From contig CAMHSI010000002.1 in the NCBI GenBank assembly GCA_946187775.1, forward strand, positions 18,537-82,536: DNA of 64,000 nt, given 5' to 3'. The notes under the pieces are model-generated. The model saw nothing but the letters and a program-made list of their open reading frames with translations, ran no database searches and was not told the DNA's origin. This stretch comes from an uncultured Clostridia bacterium. Its GTDB lineage: Bacteria; Bacillota; Clostridia; Christensenellales; Aristaeellaceae. Both the position numbers and the translations under genes were made by a program. Every line of letters begins with the position of its first letter. The stretch's first letter is position 1. Below are positions 1 through 12,040 of the stretch, piece by piece.

Positions 1-33
1 GGGTTTGAAACCTTTTCTATCGCTTCCGCTTCT

Positions 34-1035
34 TCAGCGGGAAAGCTCGCTCAGCGTGTCTCCCTCCAGCAGCATGCCCTCCACCGTAATCTGCCGGGGC
101 TTATGCTTCTCCGGCCGTTCGATAGCCTCCGTCAGCAGTCCGATGGCCTCCCGGGCAATGGCTTCCGCGTTCTGCCGGTAGGTCGTAAGCCTCGGGCGGA
201 TCATCCGGGTCATGCGGATTCCATCGTATCCCACCAGGCTGACCTCCTCGGGGACCCGGACCCCGGAGGTTTTCAGTTCCCACAGGGTTCCCAGGCAGCT
301 GTAATCGTCCGGGCACAGGATGCAGGTGGGTTTCTCTTCTCCCGAAAGCATCTCCCGCACGATCCGGGTGCATTCCTCCGGATCGTGGAAGGCGCCTGCC
401 CGCACGAAGCCCTCCGGAACGCGGATGCCAAGCTCCGCGCAGGTTTTGTAGAAACCCGCCAGCCGCTCGGCGCTCACGGCCCCCGGCTGTCCGGTGATGC
501 AGGCAATGCTCCGGTGTCCGCGTTCGTATGCGTACCGCACGATCCGCTCCATACTGGCGCGGTTGTCGCTGCTGACGCAGTCGCAGCCCTCATACACATG
601 GTCGATCGCCACCGAAGGCATATCGCTGCCGGCCAGCCGGATCACGTTGGCGGATTCGAAGTCCGCCTGGATCACCACCACGCCGTCCAGGTTCCGCTGC
701 CGCGCGTGGTCGTAGTAGCTTTCCACGTTTGCGCCGTCTCCCCGGCCGATCAGCGTCAGGTCGTATCCCTTCTTCTCCGCCGCGGAGCGGAGCTCGTCCA
801 GCAGGGAGCTGAAATACTCATGGTTCATCCGGTCTTCATACAGGATCCCGATGTTGCTGGACCGGCTGGTCTTCAGGGTCCTGGCCGCCGCGTTGGGATA
901 ATAGCCCATCTCCCGCGCCGTCCGGCAGATGGCCGCCGTCCGCTCCTTGTTCTCGTTGGTCACTCCGTTCAGCGCCCGGGATACCGTAGCCACGGATACG
1001 CCGCAGGCCTCCGCGATATCTTTGAGCCGGATCAT
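34..1035 (-). CDS. LacI-family transcriptional regulator
   Basis: N-terminal MIRLKDIAEACGVSVATVSRALNG is a classic LacI HTH, followed by a periplasmic-binding-like effector domain. The ORF-track start at 1074 is upstream of the likely ATG at 1035, which is preceded by GGGAGGG. Confidence 0.95.
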   Translation of the reverse strand: MIRLKDIAEACGVSVATVSRALNGVTNENKERTAAICRTAREMGYYPNAAARTLKTSRSSNIGILYEDRMNHEYFSSLLDELRSAAEKKGYDLTLIGRGDGANVESYYDHARQRNLDGVVVIQADFESANVIRLAGSDMPSVAIDHVYEGCDCVSSDNRASMERIVRYAYERGHRSIACITGQPGAVSAERLAGFYKTCAELGIRVPEGFVRAGAFHDPEECTRIVREMLSGEEKPTCILCPDDYSCLGTLWELKTSGVRVPEEVSLVGYDGIRMTRMIRPRLTTYRQNAEAIAREAIGLLTEAIERPEKHKPRQITVEGMLLEGDTLSELSR

Positions 1036-1088
1036 GCAATCCCTCCCGGAAAAGCTGTACTGAAATTTTTGCAATCGTTTACGCGATC

Positions 1089-1117
1089 ATGATAACGCCG
1101 CTATTTGTATTTGTCAA
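1089..1117 (-). promoter_or_regulatory. Sigma70-type promoter for the lacI-family gene
   Basis: Minus strand TTGACA (1117-1112), 17-nt spacer, TATCAT (1094-1089). Confidence 0.65.
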
Positions 1118-1200
1118 CCCATCCAAATTGAATATTTGTTGTTTTTTTCCGTTTGATTCCTTCCGTTTTCTACATTTTCCGGACCGATCCGCGAAAGAAA

Positions 1201-1227
1201 GGCAGCGGCCTTCCGCCGCTGCCTTTT
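1201..1227 (-). terminator. Hairpin terminator downstream of tex
   Basis: GGCAGCGGC-CTTCC-GCCGCTGCC perfect 9-bp stem, T-rich on both sides; lies just past the tex stop on the minus strand. Confidence 0.6.
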
Positions 1228-1251
1228 CACGGATGCAAACCTTTTCACTTT

Positions 1252-3402
1252 TTACATTTTATCCTTCACCATGGTCAGGGCGATCCGCTTCTTCTTCTCG
1301 TCCACGCTGACCACCCAGACCTTCACCACGTCCCCGACCTTGACCACCTCACCGGGGCTGCGGATGAACCGGTCCGCCATCCGGGAAATATGCACCAGGC
1401 CGTCCTGGTGAACGCCGATATCCACAAAGGCGCCGAAATCGATCACGTTCCGAACCGTTCCCGTAAGTTCCATCCCCGGGGTCAGGTCCTTCATGTCCAG
1501 CACGTCCGTCCGCAGCACCGGCTTGGGCAGCTCGTCCCGGGGATCCCGTCCCGGCTTCTGCAGCTCGGCGATCATGTCCCGCAGGGTGGGAAGGCCCACG
1601 CCGATCTCTCCTGCCAGCTTTTCCTCCCCGTAGGCTTTGGCCTTCAGCGGGATCTCCGGCAGTCCGCCCCGCTTCAGGCTCGCCTTGTCATAGCCCAGCT
1701 TTTCCAGCAGCTTTCCCGCCGCCTCGTAGCTTTCCGGATGGACCCCGGTAGCGTCCAGGGGATTTTTGCTGTCCGCCACCCGCAGGAATCCGGCGCACTG
1801 CTCAAAGGCCCGGGGCCCCAGCTTCGGCACCTTCTTCAGCGCCGCCCGGGTGGGGATGCCGTTTTCCTCCCGGTAGGCCACGATATTTTTCGCCAGGGCC
1901 GGGCCGATGCCCGCCACGTGGCTCAGCAGCTCCGCGCTGGCGGTGGAAACCTCCACCCCCACCTGGTTTACGCACTGCTCCACCACCCCGTCCAGGGCCG
2001 CCGTCAGCTCATTCTGCTTCAGGTCGTGCTGGTACTGTCCAACGCCGATGGCCTTCGGGTCGATCTTCACCAGCTCCGCCAGGGGGTCCTGCATCCGCCG
2101 GGCAATGGATACGGCGCTGCGCAGCGTCACGTCATAATCCGGGAATTCCGCCGCCGCCAGCTTGCTGGCGGAGTACACGGAAGCCCCCGCCTCGCTGACG
2201 ATCATATACGCCGTTCCGGGCATTTCCGGCAGCAGGGAAACGATAAACTGCTCGCTTTCCCGGCTGGCCGTCCCGTTTCCGATGGCGATGGCCGTGATTC
2301 CGTACTTCTTCACGAACTGTTTGATCAGCCGTGCCGCGGCGGCTTTGCCGCCCTCGTTCCCCGGCAGGGTGAAATAGCCCACCCCCGTGTCCAGCACCTT
2401 GCCGTTCTCATCGATCACCGCCAGCTTGCAGCCGGTGCGGAATCCCGGGTCCACCCCCAGGGTCACCTTCCCCTTGATGGGGGGCTGCATCAGCAGCTGG
2501 TGCAGGTTCTGGGAGAAAACCCGGATGGCGGAAGCGTTGGCCCGGTCCGTCAGCTCGCTGCGGATTTCCCGCTCCAGGGAGGGGAAAACCAGGCGGCTCC
2601 AGGCGTCGTCGCAGGCCTCCGCCACCTGGGCGGAGGCGGCGCTGCTGCCCCTCACCCGGCTCCGCCGCACCTCGGAAAGCACCTTTTCCTCCGGCACCTC
2701 CAGCGTCACCTTCAGGAATTCTTCCCGCTCTCCCCGGTTCACCGCCAGGATCCGGTGGGCCGCCATGGTCCGCACCGGCTCCCGGAAATCATAGTACATG
2801 CTGTATACGCTGTCCTCTTCCTTGGCGGCTTTCGTCACCAGCACGCCCTCCCGGGAGATCATTTCCCGCAGGACCTTGCGGATGTCCGCGTCGTCGCTGA
2901 TGTCCTCCGCCAGGATATCCCGGGCGCCGGCCAGGGCGCTCTCCGCGTCCGGCACTTCCTTTTCCGGATCGATGTATTTCTCCGCTTCCTTCAGGGGATC
3001 CCCCCTGGGATCCTGGATCATCAGCCACAGCGCCAGGGGCTCCAGCCCCCGTTCCCGGGCGATGATGGCCCGGGTCCGCCGCTTCGGCCGGTAGGGCCGG
3101 TACAGGTCCTCCAGCTCGCTGAGGGTCCCGGCTTCCGCAAGCCGCTTTTCCAGCTCCTCCGTCAGCACCTCCTGCTCCGCGAGGCTCTTGCGGATTTCCT
3201 CCCGGCGCTTGTCCAGGTTCCGCAGGTATTCCAGCCGTTCCGAAAGCTCCCGCAGCACCTGGTCGTCCAGGGAGCCGGTGGCTTCCTTCCTGTATCTTGC
3301 AATAAAGGGAATCGTATTGCCCGCGTCCAGCAGTTCCACCGCTGCCTGCACCTGCTGCGGCCGAAGGGAAAGTTCCCGGGCCAGTATGCCTGTATAATCC
3401 AT
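1252..3402 (-). CDS. tex: Tex-family RNA-binding transcription accessory protein (S1 domain)
   Basis: 716 aa; GVDPGFRTGCKLAVID YqgF-like core, HhH region, C-terminal S1 domain (GMELTGTVRNVIDFGAFVDIGVHQDGLVHIS). Confidence 0.95.
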   Translation of the reverse strand: MDYTGILARELSLRPQQVQAAVELLDAGNTIPFIARYRKEATGSLDDQVLRELSERLEYLRNLDKRREEIRKSLAEQEVLTEELEKRLAEAGTLSELEDLYRPYRPKRRTRAIIARERGLEPLALWLMIQDPRGDPLKEAEKYIDPEKEVPDAESALAGARDILAEDISDDADIRKVLREMISREGVLVTKAAKEEDSVYSMYYDFREPVRTMAAHRILAVNRGEREEFLKVTLEVPEEKVLSEVRRSRVRGSSAASAQVAEACDDAWSRLVFPSLEREIRSELTDRANASAIRVFSQNLHQLLMQPPIKGKVTLGVDPGFRTGCKLAVIDENGKVLDTGVGYFTLPGNEGGKAAAARLIKQFVKKYGITAIAIGNGTASRESEQFIVSLLPEMPGTAYMIVSEAGASVYSASKLAAAEFPDYDVTLRSAVSIARRMQDPLAELVKIDPKAIGVGQYQHDLKQNELTAALDGVVEQCVNQVGVEVSTASAELLSHVAGIGPALAKNIVAYREENGIPTRAALKKVPKLGPRAFEQCAGFLRVADSKNPLDATGVHPESYEAAGKLLEKLGYDKASLKRGGLPEIPLKAKAYGEEKLAGEIGVGLPTLRDMIAELQKPGRDPRDELPKPVLRTDVLDMKDLTPGMELTGTVRNVIDFGAFVDIGVHQDGLVHISRMADRFIRSPGEVVKVGDVVKVWVVSVDEKKKRIALTMVKDKM

Positions 3403-3555
3403 GTTCCAACCTCCGTGACGCTTTGATCCGCCGCCTATTGTAAGCTTTTCCGCCCCCTCCCGTCAAACTTGTTTTTCAGAGGTTTTCCTATGGAATCGGC
3501 GCCTGTTTTGTGGTATATTGACCCGGAATATAAAAACTTGAAAGAAAGTGACAGG

Positions 3556-5373
3556 ATGCACCAGGAATTTGTGATGGGCAATGAAGCCATTGCCCTCGGG
3601 GCGCTGGCAGCCGGGGTCAATCTCGTCTGCGGCTATCCCGGCACCCCTTCCACCGAGGTTCTGGAAACCGTGGCCAGGCGCCGCGGGGAAAACACCTACG
3701 TGGAATGGTCCGTCAATGAAAAAGTCGCCATGGAGCTGGCCGGCGGAGCCGCTTATTCCGGGGCCCGGGCCCTGGTCACCATGAAGCAGATGGGCCTGAA
3801 TGTGGCCTCCGATCCGCTGATGTGTCTGGAATATATCGGGGTGAAGGGCGGCCTGGTGGTGCTGGTGGCGGACGATCCCGGCCCCATCTCCTCCCAGACG
3901 GAGCAGGATACCCGCACCTTCGCCGCCTTCTCCAAGGTTCCCCTGCTGGATCCCTCCTCCGCGGAGGAGGCTTACTCCATGGTGCAGGAAGCCTTTGAGC
4001 TTTCCGAAAAATACGGGACGCCGGTCTTCCTCCGGCCCACCACCCGCGTTTCCCACGGCTACGCCTCCGTTTCCGTGAAGGATCCGGAGGAATACGCCGT
4101 TCATCCCGTCGAAGGGTTTGTGAAGGACAGCCGCTGGGTGATCTTCCCGAAGCTCTCCTTCGCCAACCACCGGAAGATTGAGGAGCGGAACGCCGCCCTG
4201 CAGGATGTCTTTTCCGCCTCCCCCCTCAACCGCACCGAGCCGGAGGATCCGCTCCTTTCCGGCCTGCGCCGGGGCGTGGCCGCCGGCGGCTTCAGCTATA
4301 CCTACGTGATGGAAGCCCGGCGGAAGCTGGGCGCCCTGCGGGTGCTGAAAGTCTCCACCCCCTTCCCCTTCCCGGAGAAGCTGGCGGTGGAGTTCCTCTC
4401 CGGGCTGGATGAGGTCCTCTGCGTGGAGGAGCTGGATCCGTACATCGAGCGGGAGCTGGTTTACATCTGCGGAAAGTATGGCCTGAAGACGAGGATCCTG
4501 GGCAAAATGACCGGCCATATGCCCCGTTCCGGCGAAAACAGCCGGGACGGCGTAACCGCCGCCCTTGCCGCTTTCATGCACCTGCCCGTTCCCCATGAGG
4601 AGGCGGACAATCCGCCGCCCCTGCCCGTCCGTCCGCCGGTGCTCTGCGCAGGCTGCCCGCACCGGGCTTCCTTCTATGCCGTCAAGCAGGCCATGAAGGG
4701 ACGGAAGACCATCTTCTGCGGGGATATCGGCTGTTATACCCTGGGGAACGCCATGCCGCTGGACATGGTGGATACCTGCCTCTGCATGGGCGCCGGCCTC
4801 GGCATCGCCCAGGCGGTCAACCACCTGGAGAATGACCGGTCCTGCTTTGCCTTCGTGGGTGATTCCACCTTCTTCGCCTCCGCGCTTCCCGGCGTTGTGA
4901 ACGCCGTATACAACCAGGCGGAATTCACCCTGGTCGTCCTGGATAACTCCACCACCGCCATGACCGGCCACCAGCCCCATCCCGGCACCGGCCGCACCAT
5001 GATGGGAGACGTGGTGGAGAAGGTCAGCATTGAAAGCGTCCTCCGGGGCATCGGCGTCACCGCCGTGGAAACCGTGGATCCGCTGAATCACGCCCTGGCG
5101 GTGGAAACGGTCCGGAAGATTGCGGACCTGCCCGGCGTCAAGGCGGTTATCTTCCGCTCTCCCTGCGTGGCGCTGTTCCGCGCCCCGGCCCAGGCCGCTG
5201 TCGATCCCGGCAAATGTATCGGCTGCAAAAAGTGCATCCGGGAAATCGGGTGCCCCGCCCTCAGCTTCCGGGACGGAAAGGCGGTCATCGATCCCGCCCA
5301 GTGCAACGGCTGCACCCTCTGTGCCCAGCTGTGCCCCGTCGGAGCGATTTCGGGAGGTGAACCCCATGCGTAA
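3556..5373 (+). CDS. iorA: Indolepyruvate ferredoxin oxidoreductase, alpha subunit
   Basis: TPP-enzyme motifs (CAGCPHRASFYAVKQ, GDIGCYTLG, TAMTGHQPHPGTG) and C-terminal 4Fe-4S motifs (CIGCKKCIREIGCP, CNGCTLCAQLCP). ATG at 3556 preferred over the 3469 ORF start. Confidence 0.95.
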   Translation: MHQEFVMGNEAIALGALAAGVNLVCGYPGTPSTEVLETVARRRGENTYVEWSVNEKVAMELAGGAAYSGARALVTMKQMGLNVASDPLMCLEYIGVKGGLVVLVADDPGPISSQTEQDTRTFAAFSKVPLLDPSSAEEAYSMVQEAFELSEKYGTPVFLRPTTRVSHGYASVSVKDPEEYAVHPVEGFVKDSRWVIFPKLSFANHRKIEERNAALQDVFSASPLNRTEPEDPLLSGLRRGVAAGGFSYTYVMEARRKLGALRVLKVSTPFPFPEKLAVEFLSGLDEVLCVEELDPYIERELVYICGKYGLKTRILGKMTGHMPRSGENSRDGVTAALAAFMHLPVPHEEADNPPPLPVRPPVLCAGCPHRASFYAVKQAMKGRKTIFCGDIGCYTLGNAMPLDMVDTCLCMGAGLGIAQAVNHLENDRSCFAFVGDSTFFASALPGVVNAVYNQAEFTLVVLDNSTTAMTGHQPHPGTGRTMMGDVVEKVSIESVLRGIGVTAVETVDPLNHALAVETVRKIADLPGVKAVIFRSPCVALFRAPAQAAVDPGKCIGCKKCIREIGCPALSFRDGKAVIDPAQCNGCTLCAQLCPVGAISGGEPHA

Positions 5374-5938
5374 AAGCATCATTCTCTGCGGCGTCGGCGG
5401 CCAGGGAACCGTGCTGGCTTCCCGCCTCATTTCCTCCGCCGCCATGGCCCGCCGGATCCCTGTCCTCTCCGCCGAAACCATCGGCATGGCCCAGCGGGGC
5501 GGCAGTGTCTTCAGCCATCTCCGCATGGGAGAGGATCTTTATTCTCCCATGATCGCCCGGGGGGAAGCGGACCTGATCATCGGCTTTGAGCCGGGAGAAG
5601 CGGTCCGGCAGCTCCCCTTCCTGGCCCCGGAGGGACAGATGATCGTCTCCTCCCGGCCCGTAATGCCCGTCACCGCCGCCCTTTCCGACACCGGATACCG
5701 GGCGGAGGAAATGCTGGACTACCTGGCTTCCCGGGTTTCCCGCCTCACCGTGGTGGACGCGGAAGCAGCCCTGGCGGCGGTGAGATCCCCCAAGGTGCTG
5801 AACCTGATCCTGCTGGGCGCGGCGCAGCGCTGCGGCGCCCTGGGCCTGGAAGCGAAAGACCTGAAGGAGGCCGTCCGCCGCCTGATCCCCGAAAAATTCC
5901 ACGCCCTGAACTTCAGGGCTTTGGAATATACCCCGTAA
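5366..5938 (+). CDS. iorB: Indolepyruvate oxidoreductase, beta subunit
   Basis: MRKSIILCGVGGQGTVLASRLIS...MAQRGGSV typical of IorB; 8-bp overlap with iorA. Confidence 0.93.
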   Translation: MRKSIILCGVGGQGTVLASRLISSAAMARRIPVLSAETIGMAQRGGSVFSHLRMGEDLYSPMIARGEADLIIGFEPGEAVRQLPFLAPEGQMIVSSRPVMPVTAALSDTGYRAEEMLDYLASRVSRLTVVDAEAALAAVRSPKVLNLILLGAAQRCGALGLEAKDLKEAVRRLIPEKFHALNFRALEYTP

Positions 5939-5996
5939 TCCGCCCTGAAATACGGATTCAGACTCAGCAATGATATTTTTGAAAGAAGGTGTCCCC

Positions 5997-7232
5997 ATGC
6001 GCATTTCCGATTCCCAGATCCGGCTGGTCAACAGCCGGATCGAAGCCCTGCTGAAAGCCGGCAATTTCTACGGCAAAAAGCTGAAGGAAGCCGGCGTCAC
6101 CTCCGTTTCCACCCCCGAGGAATTCGAGGCGCTTCCCTTCTCGGAGAAGAGCGACCTCCGGGATGCTTATCCCCTGGGCCTTATGACGGTTCCCGAGGAT
6201 CAGATCGTCCGGATCCATTCCTCCTCCGGCACCACCGGTCTCCCGGTCATCATCCCCTACACCGCCAAGGACGTGGAGGACTGGGGCATCATGTTCGCCC
6301 GCTGCTATGAATATGCCGGAATCACCAAAAAAGACCGGATCCAGATCACTCCCGGATACGGGCTGTGGACCGCGGGCATCGGCTTCCAGGCCGGGTGCGA
6401 GCGGCTGGGCGCCATGGCGATTCCCATGGGCCCCGGCAACACCGAGAAGCAGCTGCAGATGATGCAGGACATGGAAAGCACCGTCTTGTGCTCCACCTCC
6501 TCCTATGCCCTCCTCCTTTCCGAGGAAATTGAGAAGCGAGGCCTCAAAAACAAAATCAAGCTGAAAAAGGGCATCATCGGCTCCGAGCGCTGGAGCGCGA
6601 AAATGCGCGCCCGCATCGCCGAATCCCTGGGCATCGAGCTGTATGATATCTACGGCCTGACCGAGATCTACGGCCCCGGCATCGGCATCAACTGCAAATA
6701 CAACACCGGCATGCACTACTGGGATGATTACCTCTATATCGAAATCATCGATCCGAAAACCCTGAAGCCCGTTCCCGACGGGGAGATGGGTGAAATCGTC
6801 ATCACCACCCTGGTCAAGGAAGGCGCTCCCCTCATCCGTTACCGCACCCACGACCTGTCCCGGATCATTCCCGGAAAGTGCCCCTGCGGCAGCAGGTATC
6901 CGAGGCTGGACACCATCATGGGCCGTACCGACGATATGATGAAGATCAAGGGCGTCAATGTCTTCCCCAGCCAGATCGAGGAAATCCTCCAGGCCTTCCC
7001 GGAGGTTTCCAGCGAATACCAGATCCGCATCTCCCATCTCGACGGCAAGGATACCATGCGCATCTATGTGGAAACCAACGGCTCCGTCAACTTTGCGGAG
7101 CTGGCGGACCGCATCGCCGCCAAGGTCAAGAGCGTCATCGGCTTCACTCCCCTGGTCAAGGTGGTGGAAAACGGCCTCCTGCCCCGCAGCGAAAAGAAAA
7201 CCAAGCGCGTCATCGACGAGCGCTACGACTGA
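5997..7232 (+). CDS. paaK: Phenylacetate-CoA ligase
   Basis: AMP-ligase motifs (HSSSGTTGLPVIIPYT, YDIYGLTEIYGPGIG, GRTDDMMKIKGVNVFPSQIE). Confidence 0.93.
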   Translation: MRISDSQIRLVNSRIEALLKAGNFYGKKLKEAGVTSVSTPEEFEALPFSEKSDLRDAYPLGLMTVPEDQIVRIHSSSGTTGLPVIIPYTAKDVEDWGIMFARCYEYAGITKKDRIQITPGYGLWTAGIGFQAGCERLGAMAIPMGPGNTEKQLQMMQDMESTVLCSTSSYALLLSEEIEKRGLKNKIKLKKGIIGSERWSAKMRARIAESLGIELYDIYGLTEIYGPGIGINCKYNTGMHYWDDYLYIEIIDPKTLKPVPDGEMGEIVITTLVKEGAPLIRYRTHDLSRIIPGKCPCGSRYPRLDTIMGRTDDMMKIKGVNVFPSQIEEILQAFPEVSSEYQIRISHLDGKDTMRIYVETNGSVNFAELADRIAAKVKSVIGFTPLVKVVENGLLPRSEKKTKRVIDERYD

Positions 7233-7250
7233 TCCTCCCGGATAGAAGGA

Positions 7251-7285
7251 ACCGGCGCGGAATGCATCTTCCGCGCCGGTTTTTT
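7251..7285. terminator. Intrinsic terminator between convergent paaK and gyrA
   Basis: Perfect 12-bp stem ACCGGCGCGGAA-TGCATC-TTCCGCGCCGGT followed by a T run. Confidence 0.85.
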
Positions 7286-7292
7286 ATAGCGT

Positions 7293-9812
7293 TCAGATTT
7301 CAGGGGTTTCCGGGGCCGTTTCCGTCTCTCCCGCGTCCGGGATTCCTCCGGATTCTTCCTCCCGGAGTTCCTCCTCCGGTTCCTCTTCTTCTTTTTCCGC
7401 ACGGCACACGCCGACTACGGAACTTCCCTCCGCCAGCCGCATGATCCGCACGCCCTGGGTGGACCGTCCGCACACGCGCACGTCCGCCGCCCGGGTCCGG
7501 ATAATGGTGCCGTCATCGGTAATCAGCAGGATATCCTCGTCTTCGTGCACGAAGAGCAGCGCCACCAGGTCGCCGGTCTTCTCCGTCAGCTGCATGGCCT
7601 TGACGCCCATGCCGCCGCGGCCCTGCTCCCGGTATTCCTCCGGATCGGTCCGCTTGCCGTAGCCCAGCTCCGTGATGGCCAGCACCGTGGTATCCGGCTC
7701 CACCGCGGCGATATCGATCACCTCGTCGCCGGGTGCGATGCGCATGGAGCGTACGCCGATGGAATTCCGTCCCACAGCCCGCACGTGCTGTTCGTTGAAG
7801 CGGATGCACTTGCCCTTCCGGGTGGAAAGCAGCATCTCGTCGCTGCCGGTGCTCAGCCGCACGCCGATCAGCTCGTCGCCCTCCCGCAGCGCGATGGCAA
7901 TCAGGCCGTTCTTCCGCAGGTTCCTGAATTCATTCAGCTCCGTTTTCTTGATCATGCCGTTCCGGGTAGCCATCACCAGGTTGTATTCCTGCTCCGTCTC
8001 CCTGGGCATGGGCAGCATGGTGGATACTTTCTCACCGCTTGCGATCTGCAGCAGGTTGATGATGGCCGTGCCCCTGGCCTGCCGGCCCGCTTCCGGAATC
8101 TGGTAGCATTTGAGGCTGTACACCCGTCCGGTGTTGGTAAAGAACATAATCTCCTGGTGGGTGCTGGTCACGAACATCTGCGTGGTGTAGTCCGTCTCCT
8201 TGACATTCATGCCGGATACGCCGCGTCCGCCGCGGTGCTGTGCCCGGTACGCGGAGGAGGTGACCCGCTTCACATACCCTTCGTGGGTCATGGTCACCAC
8301 CATGTTCTCTTCCTGGATCAGGTCCTCGATGTCGATATCGTCCTCGGCGATGGTCAGCTCGCTTCTCCGCTCGTCGCCGAACTTGTCCCGGATCTCGCTG
8401 ATCTCGGTCTTGATCACGTCCATCAGCAGGTGCTCGTCTCCCAGGATGGCCGTCAGCCGGGCGATGGTTTTCTCCAGCTCCTCATATTCCTCCATCAGGC
8501 GCTCCCGCTCCAGGCCGGTCAGGCGGGCCAGACGCATGTCCAGGATGGCCTGGGCTTGTCTGTCCGTGAACTCAAAGCGCTCCATCAGGGCTTCCTTGGC
8601 GGCGTTTGTATCCTTGCTCGCCCGGATAATGGCCACGATCTCGTCGATATGTTCCAGCGCCTTCAGCAGGCCTTCCAAAATATGGGCCCTGTTCTGGGCC
8701 TTGTTCAGCTCGAATTTTGTCCGCCGGGTGACCACGTCCTTCTGGTGTTCCAGGTAGTAGTAGATCATTTCCCGCAGGTTCAGCACCCGGGGCTTCCCGT
8801 TCACCAGCGCCAGCATGTTGGCGCCGAAGTTTTCCTGGAGGCTGGTGTGCTTGAAGAGCATGTTCAGCACAACCTGGGGCTGCACGTCCTTCTTCAGCTC
8901 AATCACGATGCGCATGCCCTGGCGGTCATTCGACTCGTCCCGGATGTCGCTGATGCCTTCGATTTTCTTTTCGTGCACCAGGTCCGCGATCTTCTTGACC
9001 AGCACCGATTTGTTGACCTGGTAGGGGATTTCCGTCACCACGATCCTGCTGCGGCCGGATCCCATTTCCTCAACGTTGGTCCGGGCCCGCACGGTGATCC
9101 TTCCGTGGCCCGTGCAGTAAGCCTCCCGGATGCCGCTGCGGCCCATGATCAGGCCGCCGGTGGGGAAATCCGGCCCCTTGATATGCTGCATCAGGTCGTC
9201 CACCGTGCATTCCGGATTGTCGATCATGCAGATGACGCCGTTGATCACTTCCGTCAGGTTGTGGGGCGGAATGTTGGTGGCCATGCCTACGGCGATTCCG
9301 TTGGAGCCGTTCACCAGCAGGTTCGGGAACCGGGCCGGCAGCACCGAGGGCTGCTGCAGCGTTTCGTCGAAGTTGGGATAGAAGTCCACCGTGTCCTTGT
9401 CGATGCCGTCCAGCAGGTACATGGTCAGCTTCTGCAGCCGGGCTTCCGTATAACGCATGGCGGCCGCGCCGTCCCCGTCCACGGAGCCGAAGTTTCCCTG
9501 TCCCTCAATCAGCGGATACCGGATGTTGAAGGGCTGGGCCAGGCGCACCATGGCGTCGTATACGGAAGAATCCCCGTGGGGATGGAATTTACCGAGAACG
9601 TCGCCCACCACGCGGGCGCTCTTGCGGGTCGGCTTGTCCGGCGTCATCCCCAGCTCCTCGGACATGTCGTAAAGGATCCGCCGGTGAACCGGCTTCAGTC
9701 CGTCCCGCACGTCCGGCAGCGCGCGGTCCACAATGACTGCCATGGCATAGGCAATGAAGCTTTTCTTCATTTCCTGTTCCAGATTTACCGGAATCAGTTT
9801 ATCCTGAATCAT
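7293..9812 (-). CDS. gyrA: DNA gyrase subunit A
   Basis: [22 protein letters not shown] active-site region, GyrA-box-like QHRGGRG, C-terminal beta-pinwheel repeats, acidic tail. Confidence 0.97.
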   Translation of the reverse strand: MIQDKLIPVNLEQEMKKSFIAYAMAVIVDRALPDVRDGLKPVHRRILYDMSEELGMTPDKPTRKSARVVGDVLGKFHPHGDSSVYDAMVRLAQPFNIRYPLIEGQGNFGSVDGDGAAAMRYTEARLQKLTMYLLDGIDKDTVDFYPNFDETLQQPSVLPARFPNLLVNGSNGIAVGMATNIPPHNLTEVINGVICMIDNPECTVDDLMQHIKGPDFPTGGLIMGRSGIREAYCTGHGRITVRARTNVEEMGSGRSRIVVTEIPYQVNKSVLVKKIADLVHEKKIEGISDIRDESNDRQGMRIVIELKKDVQPQVVLNMLFKHTSLQENFGANMLALVNGKPRVLNLREMIYYYLEHQKDVVTRRTKFELNKAQNRAHILEGLLKALEHIDEIVAIIRASKDTNAAKEALMERFEFTDRQAQAILDMRLARLTGLERERLMEEYEELEKTIARLTAILGDEHLLMDVIKTEISEIRDKFGDERRSELTIAEDDIDIEDLIQEENMVVTMTHEGYVKRVTSSAYRAQHRGGRGVSGMNVKETDYTTQMFVTSTHQEIMFFTNTGRVYSLKCYQIPEAGRQARGTAIINLLQIASGEKVSTMLPMPRETEQEYNLVMATRNGMIKKTELNEFRNLRKNGLIAIALREGDELIGVRLSTGSDEMLLSTRKGKCIRFNEQHVRAVGRNSIGVRSMRIAPGDEVIDIAAVEPDTTVLAITELGYGKRTDPEEYREQGRGGMGVKAMQLTEKTGDLVALLFVHEDEDILLITDDGTIIRTRAADVRVCGRSTQGVRIMRLAEGSSVVGVCRAEKEEEEPEEELREEESGGIPDAGETETAPETPEI

Positions 9813-9843
9813 CTTTCTTCTCCTGCGTTCTTAATCGTTCCGC

Positions 9844-11862
<2,019 letters not shown>

Positions 11863-11931
11863 TCAGGGCGGTTCCGGGCCGTTTCTGAAATCCCCGGATC
11901 CGTTGAAAAACATAGCATTCACAGCCTTTCT

Positions 11932-11940
11932 ATTATACCA
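11932..11940 (-). promoter_or_regulatory. Extended -10 promoter upstream of gyrB
   Basis: Minus strand TGGTATAAT; poor -35. Confidence 0.45.
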
Positions 11941-12040
11941 CTTTCATGGCCGGAACGGAAGGGTTTTCTGAATTTTTCTTTCCTATTTATACGTAAATCA
12001 GAAGGGGTCCGTACATTTCGGTTCAGCCGCGGGATCCCGG

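Noticed and set aside
1153-3426. 757-aa plus-strand ORF opposite tex
   Set aside because: Antisense to a well-conserved Tex gene; low-complexity H/P/R/G-rich translation typical of GC-rich antisense frames.
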